Shown here one piece after another: positions 1 to 7,843 of a DNA stretch of 64,000 bases. Each line of letters starts with the position of its first letter. Within the stretch, counting starts at the first letter, position 1. The DNA lies in the NCBI RefSeq assembly GCF_014205055.1, contig NZ_JACHMS010000001.1, forward strand, positions 8,584,501 through 8,648,500, written 5' to 3'. This stretch comes from Streptomyces luteogriseus. GTDB lineage: Bacteria > Actinomycetota > Actinomycetes > Streptomycetales > Streptomycetaceae. Position numbers and translations under genes: made by a program. Under the pieces are notes generated by a model. That model ran no database searches. It was not told where the DNA came from and worked only from the letters and a program-made list of their open reading frames with translations.

Positions 1-1
1 G

Positions 2-595
2 CGCCAACTGCCGCCCTGCTTCGGGATATCGAAGTCGACCGCCCACCGCCGGTTCCTCATCTGGTCCAGAGCCGGTGTCTGGGGCCGGCTGCACGAGGCC
101 GTGCTGCACCGCCTCGACGACGCCGGCCTCATCGACGTCACCCGCGTCGTCCTCGACACCGCCCATGTCAGGGCTAAAAAAGGGGGCGAACACACAGGTC
201 CGAGCCCCGTGGACCGGGGCAAGCCGGGTTCCAAGATGCACATCCTGTCGGACGCGAACGGACTGCCCCTCCTCGTCGGCGTCTCGGCCGGCAACACCCA
301 CGACAGCGAAGGGCTCAAGCCCATGATCGAGGGTCACCAAACGAGACACGCCCCCACCGCGGCCGCTACTTCAAGCCCCCAGCGCCTACACGCGGACAAA
401 GCCTACGACCGGGCTGACCTGCGCAGGTGGCTCCGCGGCAAGCGCATCGGCGTACGCATCGCACGCAAAGGAATCGAGTCCAGCGAACGATTAGGGCGCC
501 GCCGCTGGGTCATCGAGCGCACCATGTCGTGGCTGTCCGGCTACCGCAGGCTCAGCCCCCGCTACGAGCGCCATCCCCGCAACTACCTGGCCTAA
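2..595 (+). CDS. IS5-family transposase, 5' end outside window
   Basis: DDE transposase of the IS5 family (DDE_Tnp_1 type). The frame is open from base 2 and gives a continuous protein that begins in the helix-turn-helix region (LPPCFGISKSTAHRRF), so the true start lies upstream. The catalytic domain is recognisable: VVLDTAHVRAKK (first Asp), PVDRGKPGSKMHILSDANG, a DKAYD block (second Asp) and RRRWVIERTMSWL with the third acidic residue. The C-terminus SPRYERHPRNYLA is near the usual end but a little short. The stop at 593-595 lies in a small CTAATC/GATTAG palindrome, probably close to the element's right end. Seen: motifs and open frame. Inferred: mobility status, since the 5' end is not visible. 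Confidence 0.8.
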   Translation, partial: RQLPPCFGISKSTAHRRFLIWSRAGVWGRLHEAVLHRLDDAGLIDVTRVVLDTAHVRAKKGGEHTGPSPVDRGKPGSKMHILSDANGLPLLVGVSAGNTHDSEGLKPMIEGHQTRHAPTAAATSSPQRLHADKAYDRADLRRWLRGKRIGVRIARKGIESSERLGRRRWVIERTMSWLSGYRRLSPRYERHPRNYLA

Positions 596-606
596 TCCGG
601 GATTAG

Positions 607-977
607 TAGTGGTGGCTCCGTGGACGCCGAGCTGATGCCTGTGCCCGACCAAGCCTTGATGCTCTCTGATAGATCGAGCACGGTTCGGCGTCCTCGTGGC
701 CACCACCACAGCGCGGATGTTGGTGCTCGTCGGTGCTGGACGAACGCCTGTACCTGGCCGGCCTTGATGCCTGGAGAAAGATCGGCGCCGTCCAGCGCCG
801 TCGAGCGTCAACACCCGCACCTGGCTCACTCGTTGGTGTTGGTGGAGCGAGCCCACCCCGCGGTGACCTCTCCCTGGGCCCGAGCTGACCGAGCTCCCGA
901 AGAGACCGAGGCCCGCGGGGCGAGCTGGTGCCGCGAACAGCTACTGAGGTGGCGGACCGGCCACAGGGCTGAGTCCT
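607..977 (+). ncRNA. Candidate IS110 bridge-RNA region (non-coding)
   Basis: About 450 bases upstream of the IS110 transposase have no convincing gene on either strand. The stretch is bounded by an 8-bp direct repeat, GGGATTAG, at 599-606 and 978-985, and holds several short complementary GC-rich blocks that could fold. IS110 elements of the IS110 subgroup carry their guide (bridge) RNA in the non-coding end upstream of the transposase, so this is the expected place. Limits and strand are a guess. No structure prediction could be run. Confidence 0.25.
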
Positions 978-1047
978 GGGATTAGGTCGCTGCGTGGCCC
1001 GCATGAGCTCGTGACCAGCAGAAACGGCACAGCGGAGGGGAAAGACC

Positions 1048-2277
1048 TTGATCTACTGCGGTATTGACTGGGCCGAACGCACGCACGACGTCGCCTTGGT
1101 CGACGACAGTGGCTGGTTACTGGCCAAACGGCACATCACCGACGACGCGGTCGGATACAAGATCCTGCTGGACCTGCTCGCCGAGTACGGCGACACCGCG
1201 GAGAACCCGATCCCGGTCGCGATCGAGACCTCCCGTGGCCTGCTCGTCGCAGTGCTGCGCACTGGGAAGCGGCAAGTCTTCGCCATCAACCCGATGGCTG
1301 CCGCCCGCTACCGCGACCGGCACAGCGTCTCCCGCAAGAAGTCCGATCCCGGAGACGCCCTGGTCCTGGCCAATGTCCTGCGCACCGACATGCACGCACA
1401 CCGGCCGCTGCCGCAGGACAGCGACCTGGCCCGCGCCCTGGCCGTGCTCGCCAGGGCTCAGCAGGACGCCACGTGGAACCGGCAGCAGATCTCCAACCAG
1501 CTCCGCTCCCTGTTACGCGAGTACTATCCATCCGCGCTGGCCGCCTTCGAGCCCTGGAAGAACGGCCTGTGCCGTCGAGAAGCGCAAGAGCTCCTCAGGG
1601 CGGCTCCGACACCAGCACGAGCATCGCGGCTGACACTCAGGCAGCTGCAGGCCGCGCTCAAGCGCGCCGGCCGCCAACGCGGCATCGAAGCCGAGGCCGA
1701 ACGACTCCGGGACGTCTTCCGCGCCGACTGGGCCCACCAGCCCCCGCTGGTCGAGGACGCGCTCGGCAAGCAGATGCTCGCACTCCTGGTCCAGCTGGAG
1801 GCCGCCTGCGCCGCGGCCGACAATCTGTCCGAGGCGGTGGAGGAAGCTTTCCCTCAGCACTCGGACGCTGAGATCATCCTCAGCTTCCCTGGACTCGGCA
1901 TCCAGCTCGGCGCCCGGGTGCTCGCCGAGATCGGAGACGACCGCAACCGCTTCGCCGACGCACGCGGCTTGAAGGCATACGCCGGGGCTTCCCCCATCAC
2001 CAGAGCCTCCGGCAAGAAGTCGAGCATCACGCGCCGGTGGGTGAAGAACGACCGGCTCAACCATGCCGGCTACCTCTGGGCCTTCTCCGCGATCACCGCC
2101 TCACCAGGCGCCAAGACCCACTACCGCAGGCGCCGCGACGAGCACGGAGACTGGCACGCAGCCGCCCAGAGGAACCTCTTCAACCGCATGCTCGGCCAGC
2201 TCTACCACTGCCTCCAGCACCGCAAACCGTTCGACGAACACACTGCCTTCCCCGTCGACCTCGCCGCCGCAGCTTGA
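1048..2277 (+). CDS. IS110-family transposase (DEDD)
   Basis: DNA-guided recombinase of IS110 type, 409 aa, full length for the family. The N-terminal RuvC-like DEDD domain shows D7 (GIDWAE), E60 (VAIETSRG), D100 and D103 (SDPGDA). The C-terminal Transposase_20 domain has FPGLGIQLGARVLAEIGD followed by AGASPITRASGKK, which contains the serine-bearing segment. The start is TTG at 1048, preceded by GGAGGGG at about 1034-1040; the next in-frame starts would remove the first catalytic Asp. No frameshift is visible, so this transposase may be active. Ends without terminal inverted repeats are normal for the family. Confidence 0.93.
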   Translation: MIYCGIDWAERTHDVALVDDSGWLLAKRHITDDAVGYKILLDLLAEYGDTAENPIPVAIETSRGLLVAVLRTGKRQVFAINPMAAARYRDRHSVSRKKSDPGDALVLANVLRTDMHAHRPLPQDSDLARALAVLARAQQDATWNRQQISNQLRSLLREYYPSALAAFEPWKNGLCRREAQELLRAAPTPARASRLTLRQLQAALKRAGRQRGIEAEAERLRDVFRADWAHQPPLVEDALGKQMLALLVQLEAACAAADNLSEAVEEAFPQHSDAEIILSFPGLGIQLGARVLAEIGDDRNRFADARGLKAYAGASPITRASGKKSSITRRWVKNDRLNHAGYLWAFSAITASPGAKTHYRRRRDEHGDWHAAAQRNLFNRMLGQLYHCLQHRKPFDEHTAFPVDLAAAA

Positions 2278-2454
2278 CACGCTAAGTGCCTGAGGTGTCT
2301 TTCTCGGCCTCGCCGCCGCCCTCTGCTGCTACAAACGACTTCTCCGCCTCACCACGTAGGACACGGTCTTAGAACCCCTAACGAAATGATCTTCGAGGAG
2401 GTTGGATCACTGCGGGACTGATGAACCGGGGGTGTTGGGTGGCGCGGCCGAAGC

Positions 2455-3248
2455 GTGGGAAGTCGAGACGAGCTGTGGGCGGTGATCGAGCCGCTGCTGC
2501 CAAGGTGGAGCGTCAGATCCGGTACCCGGGACGCAAGCGGCACCCGGACGGACTGGTCTTCCAGGGCATTGTGTTTGTCCTGCACACCGGGATCTCGTGG
2601 GAGCATCTGCCGCAGGAACTCGGCTTTGGCTCGGGCATGACCTGCTGGCGCCGCCTGGCCGCGTGGTCCGAGGCCGGGGTGTGGCCCCGGCTGCACGAGG
2701 TCCTCCTTGCAAAGTTCCGCAGCGCGAACGCCCTGGACTTCTCCGGGGCGGCGGTCGACGGCTCCCACATCGGGCTTTAAAGGGGGGTTCCAAGACGGGC
2801 CGAAGCCCTGTTGACCGGGGCAGAACCGCTGGCAAACACCATTTGATCACAGATGCCGCTGGCATCCCGCTTGCGGCCACGGTGACCGGCGGCAACCGCA
2901 GCGATGTCACCCAGCTCATACCGCTACTCGAAGCGGTGCCGCCGGTGCGGGGCAAGGGTCGGCCCTGGGGTCGCCCGGACACGGTGCTGGGCGACCGCGG
3001 CTACGACCATGACAAGTACCGCCGCCTGGTCTGGGATCTCGGTGTGAAGCCGCTGATTCGCCCGCCGGGGCACCGAGCACGGCTCTGGTCTGGGCACCCA
3101 ACGCTGGGTCCTAGAGCGCATCTTCGCGCACCTGCACTGGTTCCGCCGCCTGCGGATCCGCTGGGAGATCCGCGACGACATCCACGAAGCCTTCCTCACC
3201 CTGGGATGTGCACTCATCCGCTGGCGACGTCTGGGCTCACGCTGTTGA
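2455..3248 (+). pseudogene. IS5-family transposase, multiply frameshifted
   Basis: Remnant of a complete IS5-type transposase spread over three frames. The N-terminus (SRDELWAVIEPLLP) starts at GTG 2455. A frameshift near 2503 leads to YPGRKRHPDGLVFQGIVFVL and on to VDGSHI. A stop at 2778-2780 and a further shift lead to GRSPVDRGRTAGKHHLITDA and DTVLGDRGYDHDKYRRL. A last shift near 3080 restores RWVLERIFAHLHWFRRL and the stop at 3246-3248. All DDE segments survive but not in one frame. It lies directly behind the IS110 gene and abuts the end of the HxlR gene. Clearly dead unless the frameshifts are assembly errors. Confidence 0.85.
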
Positions 3249-3253
3249 CCCGT

Positions 3254-3634
3254 CTAACAAATTGGACGAGGGGACTGCGGGTCTGGAGTGCATGCTGCTT
3301 CCTGGGCGGCCATAACCTCATCGCCATACTCGAAGGCCCATGCGCCGACGGCGTCGATGGGAGCCAGCAAGGTCTTTCCCAAAGCGGTGAGTTGGTACTC
3401 GATCCGTGATGGCGCGTCGGGATCTGCCTGCCGGTCGACCAGTCCGTTGAACTGCAGCCGGCGCAGAGTCTCGGTGAGGACCTTGGAACTGATGCCCCCG
3501 ATCCGCTCCCGTAATTCGACCGGGCGCCTGGGACCGTCGCGCAGTGCCCAGAGCACCACGGCGTTCCAGGTGTTGGAGAGCAGGTCGAAGGCGAGGCGGG
3601 CGCGGCAGTCGGCGAGGAAGGCGTCGGTCGTCAC
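3254..3634 (-). CDS. HxlR-family transcriptional regulator
   Basis: Winged helix-turn-helix DNA-binding protein of about 126 aa, the usual size for HxlR/MarR-like redox or aldehyde regulators. The family signature is clear: LLSNTWNAVVLWALRDGPRRPVELRERIGGISSKVLTETLRRL spans helix-turn-helix and recognition helix, followed by the wing and the ELTALG-like segment (YQLTALGKTLL). One Cys lies near the N-terminus (ADCRARL), where many HxlR sensors have their redox thiol. I chose GTG 3634 because it begins at the family's usual N-terminus; the frame is open further upstream without homology. The gene is divergent from the reductase at 3709 with a 74-bp gap, the classic arrangement for a regulator of its neighbour. 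Confidence 0.88.
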   Translation of the reverse strand: MTTDAFLADCRARLAFDLLSNTWNAVVLWALRDGPRRPVELRERIGGISSKVLTETLRRLQFNGLVDRQADPDAPSRIEYQLTALGKTLLAPIDAVGAWAFEYGDEVMAAQEAACTPDPQSPRPIC

Positions 3635-3708
3635 GTACCAAATGGTGCCCGAACGGCCTTCTAGCGTCGGTGTGAACGGTTGAAGCAGGTACGGAGAGGG
3701 ACCACGTG

Positions 3709-4392
3709 ATGAGAATCGGCGTACTGGGCACGGGCAACATGGCCGACGCGCTCGCCACCCACTGGGTGCGGGCCGGGCACGACGTGACCATCGGGGGGCG
3801 GGACGCACACAAGGCGGAGCGGCTCGCGACGCGCATCGGAGGCAGCGCGAAGCCTGGCAGTCTGCGCGCGGCGGCCGAGTTCGGCCAGGTGGTTTTGGCC
3901 GCGCTGCCCTTCGGGGCCGGAGTAGAAGTGGCACGGGACCTGCACGCGGTCCTGGAGGGCAAGGTGCTGCTCGACTGTTCCAACCCGGTCGGGCCGGGCT
4001 TCCGGCTGCTGACGGAAGGAGGCCCCTCAGCCGCGCAGCAACTGGCTGCGGCAGCACCGGGAGCCCACGTGGTCAAGGCTTTCAACCTCTGCCACGAGGA
4101 CGTGTGGCGGATGCGGCCGCCTGTCTTCGATGGGCGACCACTGGCCGTTCCGGTCTGCGGGGACGACGAGACGGCTCTCGTGCGTGTACGCGAGTTGGTG
4201 CGGGACGTGGGCTGTGAACCCGTGGCTGGCGGCGGTCTGGAACGTGCAGGACTCCTGGAAGCGACTGCCGCGCTGTTCATCGCGCTGTGGGTCGTCGAGG
4301 GAGCGGATGCCCAGGCAATCGCCCCTCCGCTGGCATACGCGGCCGGACCGAGCCACCAGGAAGCGGAGGGCGGCACGGCGGCTTTCCGTTAG
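3709..4392 (+). CDS. NADPH-dependent F420 reductase family oxidoreductase
   Basis: NAD(P)-binding Rossmann protein of 227 aa in the NADPH:F420 oxidoreductase / COG2085 family. The glycine-rich dinucleotide loop is at the N-terminus (IGVLGTGNMADAL), with the phosphate-recognition region GGRDAHKAERL. Conserved DCSNPVGPGF and HVVKAFNLCHEDVW blocks follow. Such proteins shuttle hydride between NADPH and F420 or act as small reductases; the substrate here is unknown. ATG 3709 sits 8 nt after GGAGAGGG; GTG 3706 is possible. It is divergent from the HxlR gene, which probably controls it. Acts in the cytoplasm. Confidence 0.85.
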   Translation: MRIGVLGTGNMADALATHWVRAGHDVTIGGRDAHKAERLATRIGGSAKPGSLRAAAEFGQVVLAALPFGAGVEVARDLHAVLEGKVLLDCSNPVGPGFRLLTEGGPSAAQQLAAAAPGAHVVKAFNLCHEDVWRMRPPVFDGRPLAVPVCGDDETALVRVRELVRDVGCEPVAGGGLERAGLLEATAALFIALWVVEGADAQAIAPPLAYAAGPSHQEAEGGTAAFR

Positions 4393-4587
4393 AGGTTCTC
4401 GAACAGCACCGCGCCGAAGACGGCTCCCGACGTACTGCGCTCGTCACCCCCAGGGATGCACTGTGGGCCGAGGCGTTGATGATGGATAACCGAGACACCG
4501 CCGAACGCCAGCGAGCACAACTCAGGATCGGGGACCAGCCGTTGACCGAGACACGAAGGAAGGTGGACACGGCCTCCGCCCCGTTAA

Positions 4588-4678
4588 CCCAGTAGTCCGC
4601 GACCTCATGGGAGGCGGTGAACAGGGCGTAGACGGCGGCGAACCGGGCGGCCGCAGTAGTGCTGGTCGTGGGGCGCAT
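4588..4678 (-). pseudogene. N-terminal scrap of a small membrane protein gene
   Basis: An ATG at 4678 with a strong AAGGAG eight bases upstream starts MRPTTSTTAAARFAAVYALF and continues into a SHEVADYWV stretch. This resembles the N-terminus of membrane proteins often found in Streptomyces integrative elements. Homology-like sequence stops near 4588 (GTTAAC); the frame continues to 4277 as low-complexity sequence with no family likeness. Read as a truncated gene. The family assignment is from memory of the pattern and weak. Confidence 0.35.
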
Positions 4679-4867
4679 GCGGGCTGCTCCTTCGGTGGTG
4701 TCGTGAAAGGCGAGCAGCGGCCGGGAGTGGCGGTCGGCGGCAAAGGGGGGCGGGTCACTGGGTCGGCCCGGGCCGTCGGTCTCAGGGGCCGTGGAGTGAC
4801 GGAGGCGCACTGTGCCGTCCCCTAGCGGGTGCACAGGCCTCTTCTGATCTCGGCGTTGTGTGCTGCT

Positions 4868-5080
4868 CTACGGGGTGGGCTGGGTGGTGCCGTTGTGGAG
4901 ACGGACTGGCATGACGATGCCGCGGAAGGTGTCGGCCTGGTCGGGGGTGTGTAGGAGGACGGGTTTGGTGCGGGCGGTGAAGTACATCTGGACGACCGGC
5001 CCGTCGACCTGCTGGAGCGTCTTGAGCAGCAGGTGCGGGTTGAAGGCGACGGACAGCGGGTCGCCGCCGAGGGTGGCGTC
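4868..5080 (-). pseudogene. C-terminal fragment of DNA polymerase III beta clamp (DnaN-like)
   Basis: About 70 residues match the last domain of the bacterial sliding clamp: GGDPLSVAFNPHLLLKTL, then QMYFTARTKPVLL, and the terminal MPVRL that is nearly universal in beta clamps. The rest of the clamp (about 300 residues) is absent. Upstream of 5080 the sequence switches to unrelated DNA. The frame continues upstream to a start at 5182 but without clamp similarity. Inferred to be a fragment of an accessory dnaN paralogue of the kind carried on plasmids and chromosome arms, not the housekeeping gene. Function as a truncated protein is unlikely, since a clamp needs three domains per subunit. Confidence 0.75.
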
Positions 5081-5149
5081 GACCGTTAACGGCGTTAATA
5101 CCCAGGAGACCGTGGAAGGGGCCCGGAGCGAGTCCGGGCAGCCTCGTCG

Positions 5150-5321
5150 GCTGCCATACGACGACGCCTTCTCCGTAGTCACTCACCTGCATCTGAAGAT
5201 GGAGCAGGAGGTGTTCGTGGAGGGTGCTCGTGGGTGGCTGCGTATCCTCCGTGATCAGCATCCTGCCGAGTACAGCGCGCTTCTCCAGGAGCTGTCGCAG
5301 CAGGAGCATCAATCAGCTTGA
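5150..5321 (+). pseudogene. C-terminal fragment of an unknown helical protein
   Basis: The frame ending at the stop 5319-5321 has protein-like composition: PYDDAFSVVTHLHLKMEQEV and then ARGWLRILRDQHPAEYSALLQELSQQ, probably two helices. No plausible start lies near the beginning of this stretch, and the same frame upstream covers the antisense of the DnaN fragment. It is read as the tail of a lost gene, directly followed by a strong terminator hairpin, which supports this strand. I do not recognise the family. Confidence 0.4.
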
Positions 5322-5344
5322 GGCTGGCCTGAAACGCACGAAGG

Positions 5345-5379
5345 CCCGTACCCCCAGCGGTGTTCGCTGGGGGTACGGG
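5345..5379 (+). terminator. Perfect 15-bp hairpin terminator
   Basis: Inverted repeat CCCGTACCCCCAGCG / CGCTGGGGGTACGGG with a 5-base loop (GTGTT). It sits 23 bp after the preceding stop codon. Only a weak T-run follows, as is common for Streptomyces terminators. Confidence 0.8.
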
Positions 5380-5654
5380 TCTATCACGTTCCGGGGACGC
5401 CGCCGAGCTGACGGACCGCCATGAACCAGGCCCCACACGACAACGCTGAAGCCCTTAACTGGGTAGCAGGCACCATAAGCAGTCAAGCCATCGAGGGCGG
5501 ATTCGGCTTCGCAGTCGGGGCTGACAGTTGGGACTTCAATATCACCCTCCTTAAATTCTTGCCGGGGCAACTTGATTGCCCGCTCCACCGAGCGAAGGAT
5601 GCTAGTGAAGCGTAGCCTTGACAATGCCCATAACGGGCGGGGAAAGGGAATGTT

Positions 5655-6433
5655 ATGGCCGCCAGGTCGACTCACGTCAGGCTGGACAGTGAAGCCACGC
5701 TGTGGTGGATTGCAGATCGCATAGGGGAGCATGTGAACCTTAGGCGCGCCGCCATGAATCTCAGTCATGGCGTGTGGGCAGTCAAGCCCCCTCTCATGAT
5801 TGGCGATTCAGGCGAATGGGTGTCCGAGTCCAGCGGATTGGCAACCGGCACCGAGGGATCGGTCACGTACCAAATCGAGGATATCGACGGAGTGCGCGTG
5901 GGCGAAATGCGCATTCACTGGGATAATCCTTTCGTCGGATCCAATGAATATGATGCGAGTGTGACACCCACAGCCGAGGCCGGCGGCGCTCTTAAGGGCT
6001 ACTCGGTGCTACACATCGGGGGGGGAACGATGCGAATGTCACATTCATGCTGCTTAACGGCTTCTGCGAGGTCGGTGAGGATGGAATATCCTGCGCCATG
6101 TCGTCGACGGGTTCCTTGACGGCTGCCGGTGACCACTTCGCTGCCATCTTCGAGAAAAGGTCCGGTCCGTCGTGGCATGCCGTGCATGGGCTGAGCTCGG
6201 ATGGATATCAGCAGAAGTTCAATGAGTTGGTGGGGCAGGGGTACCGGCCGGTTGAGGTGAGTGGTTACGCGGCGGGGGATGCAGACCACTTCGCCGCGAT
6301 CTTCGAGCAGCGGGACGGGGTGCCGTTCGCAGCATTCCACGGCTTGACCGCAGATCAGTACCAGCAGAAGTTCAACGAGCTCGTTATGCAGGGCTACCGG
6401 CTAGTCGCAGTCAGAGGCTACGCGACAGCATGA
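5655..6433 (+). pseudogene. Aegerolysin-like toxin with C-terminal tandem repeats, one frameshift in a G8 run
   Basis: Two frames together encode one protein. Frame 1 (5655 on) gives about 125 residues resembling aegerolysin / Asp-haemolysin / ET79-type insecticidal proteins: a start with THVRLDSEATLWW, ATGTEGSVTYQIEDIDG and the family-like HWDNPFVGSNEYD. At a run of eight G (about 6019-6026) the frame is lost; adding one G or removing two continues as NDANVTFMLLNGFCEV. Two roughly 45-residue repeats of the bacterial tandem repeat domain 1 type follow (HFAAIFEKRSGP ... YQQKFNELVGQGYRPVEVSGY, then a second copy), ending at the stop 6431-6433. Aegerolysins bind membrane lipids and often work with a partner protein. 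The single homopolymer lesion could be a sequencing error, phase-variation-like slippage or decay. No signal peptide is seen. Confidence 0.65.
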
Positions 6434-6768
6434 CTCACAGCGCTTGCGCGGTTCATGGCGATCCGCCAGCTCGGCAGTGATCCAGGAACTCCAGGAACTC
6501 ATGTGAACACATACCGGGCATCATGCGACTACGCCGAATCCCTGCCATGGCTGCCCTTCCGTAAACAGATCCGCAGCATACAGAAAGCCGGTCCGCAACT
6601 CGCCGCCCATCGAACGGTCCTCCGGTCTCACCTTGGCGTCGGATAAGGAGTGGTTGGAGGTGCAGTGACCGTTCAGCCGACACCGGGCCCCCTTACCTGC
6701 CTGACCAGCGGAACACTCAAACCGCCAATCAGAGCTACGCAGGTTGAAAACACAGATGGGAGAATCTC
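6434..6768 (+). other. Intergenic stretch with no recognised gene
   Basis: About 335 bases between the repeat protein and the next small gene. Short open frames exist on both strands (for example 6455-6646) but lack a good ribosome site or family likeness. It presumably holds the promoter of the gene at 6769. Confidence 0.5.
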
Positions 6769-7101
6769 GTGAGCTCAGTCGATGAAGAAATGCGCACGGT
6801 GACCATCGAGGTGGAACCGACCAAGGCCGGACTGGCCAAGGACGGGCTGGAACGGGTAGAGACCCCGAACATTAGAGGTCACGGCCAATTCTGGCTTGGC
6901 ATCCCGCACGGCGGCATGACAAAGGACCACACCGTTGTGGCCTCGATCACCGAAATGGGTGCGGCAGGGCCGGTGAAGGGCCAGGCCAGAATGCAGGTAA
7001 GCAATGTCGTCCCCTCAAGCAACCTCATAGAGATCTGGTGCAACATCGATGCGCCAAGCGACAGGACGTTCCGGGTGCAGTACTTCGCGGCCCCTAACTG
7101 A
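6769..7101 (+). CDS. Conserved-looking 110-aa protein, unknown function
   Basis: A small acidic protein of about 110 aa, predicted all-beta from its alternating hydrophobic pattern (TVTIEVEPT, GQFWLGIPHGG, HTVVASITEMG, EIWCNIDAPSDRTFRVQYF). The start is GTG 6769 with GGGAGAA seven bases upstream; an internal ATG at 6790 is possible. It has no signal peptide or membrane segment. It follows the aegerolysin-like gene on the same strand. Because aegerolysins often need a second protein to form pores, it could be a partner, but no family evidence supports that. Its end overlaps the convergent gene at 7094 by 8 bp. Confidence 0.6.
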   Translation: MSSVDEEMRTVTIEVEPTKAGLAKDGLERVETPNIRGHGQFWLGIPHGGMTKDHTVVASITEMGAAGPVKGQARMQVSNVVPSSNLIEIWCNIDAPSDRTFRVQYFAAPN

Positions 7102-7405
7102 CGGCTGTCAGGTCGGGCAGGGTCCGATGCAGCACAGGCACGGATGCCGTGATCATGGAGTTCTCTACGCTCTGTGATCCGTCGGCACGAGCCGCTGACT
7201 CTCGGTGCTGGTTCGCCCGCTCCAGGGCGGGCAGAGCTTCGGCCGCGTAGTCCTCGTCCACCTCGTGCCAGACGGTGCGCTCGCCGCCCGGGCCCTGGCC
7301 TTCGCGGGTGTACGGGTACGTGTCTTGGTTCGTCTTGCTGGGCTTCTTCTTGATCAGCTGCGCCGTAGCGCAGCAGGTACCGAATCCTCGTGCGCTGTGG
7401 CGCAT
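7094..7405 (-). CDS. Hypothetical protein, possibly from an integrative element
   Basis: The frame gives 103 aa. The C-terminal two thirds looks like real protein (ERTVWHEVDEDYAAEALPAL, then QSVENSMITASVPVLHRTLP), while the first 25 residues (RGFGTCCATAQLIKKK) look like read-in from a different frame. The original start may be lost. The style matches small accessory proteins of actinomycete integrative elements, but I cannot name a family. It is tail-to-tail with the gene at 6769. Possibly truncated. Confidence 0.4.
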   Translation of the reverse strand: MRHSARGFGTCCATAQLIKKKPSKTNQDTYPYTREGQGPGGERTVWHEVDEDYAAEALPALERANQHRESAARADGSQSVENSMITASVPVLHRTLPDLTAVS

Positions 7406-7433
7406 CAGGTGGGAAGCCCACGGAACGCGAAAA

Positions 7434-7476
7434 GGCCCCCGACCGCGCCCCTCGTCGGAGGGGGCGGCCGGGAGCC
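7434..7476 (-). terminator. GC-rich hairpin after the ASCH gene
   Basis: Imperfect inverted repeat (CCCCCGACCGCGCCCC against GGGGCGGCCGGGAG) located 14 bp beyond the stop of the ASCH gene. A nearly identical but perfect version is present at 18438-18476, downstream of the duplicated copy of this locus. Confidence 0.6.
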
Positions 7477-7489
7477 TCGTTGTCTGGGG

Positions 7490-7843
7490 TCAGTCGACCA
7501 GCTCGATACTGATGGCCAGGCACCCCAGCCGTTCCTTCTCAGGCGGGTAGATGCGCCGGATGTTAGCCAGTTGCTCCTCACGGGTCGCCTCGGGGTTCAC
7601 CTGGGAGGGCCCTTCGGCATCCAGGAGTTCTTCGAATGAGGCGTACTCGGCAACGCGTGTCACCCGCGTCAGGCATGACCGGTCGGTGCCCTTCACCGCG
7701 AACCGGATCAGGTCACCGACCGACAGGCCGTCGAACTTCGGGTACTTCACCCGGACCTCCTGGGTCTTGCGGCCGGCGGCCACGAGATCGAAGTACTGGG
7801 GGTACAGGTTCAGCTCGATGACGCGGGCTGAGGTGGTGCTCAT
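7490..7843 (-). CDS. ASCH domain protein
   Basis: 117-aa PUA-like ASCH domain protein. It has the family N-terminus VIELNLYPQYFDLVAAGRKTQEVRVKYPKF, where the G-R-K-T-x-E-x-R pattern lines the proposed RNA or nucleotide-binding cleft, then LSVGDLIRF and a C-terminal beta strand (LGCLAISIELVD). ASCH proteins bind RNA or act as small amidohydrolases; which applies here is unknown. ATG 7843 overlaps the stop of the upstream synthetase-like gene as ATGA, so the two are translationally coupled. A partial copy of the end of this gene occurs at about 18,490-18,570. Confidence 0.85.
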   Translation of the reverse strand: MSTTSARVIELNLYPQYFDLVAAGRKTQEVRVKYPKFDGLSVGDLIRFAVKGTDRSCLTRVTRVAEYASFEELLDAEGPSQVNPEATREEQLANIRRIYPPEKERLGCLAISIELVD

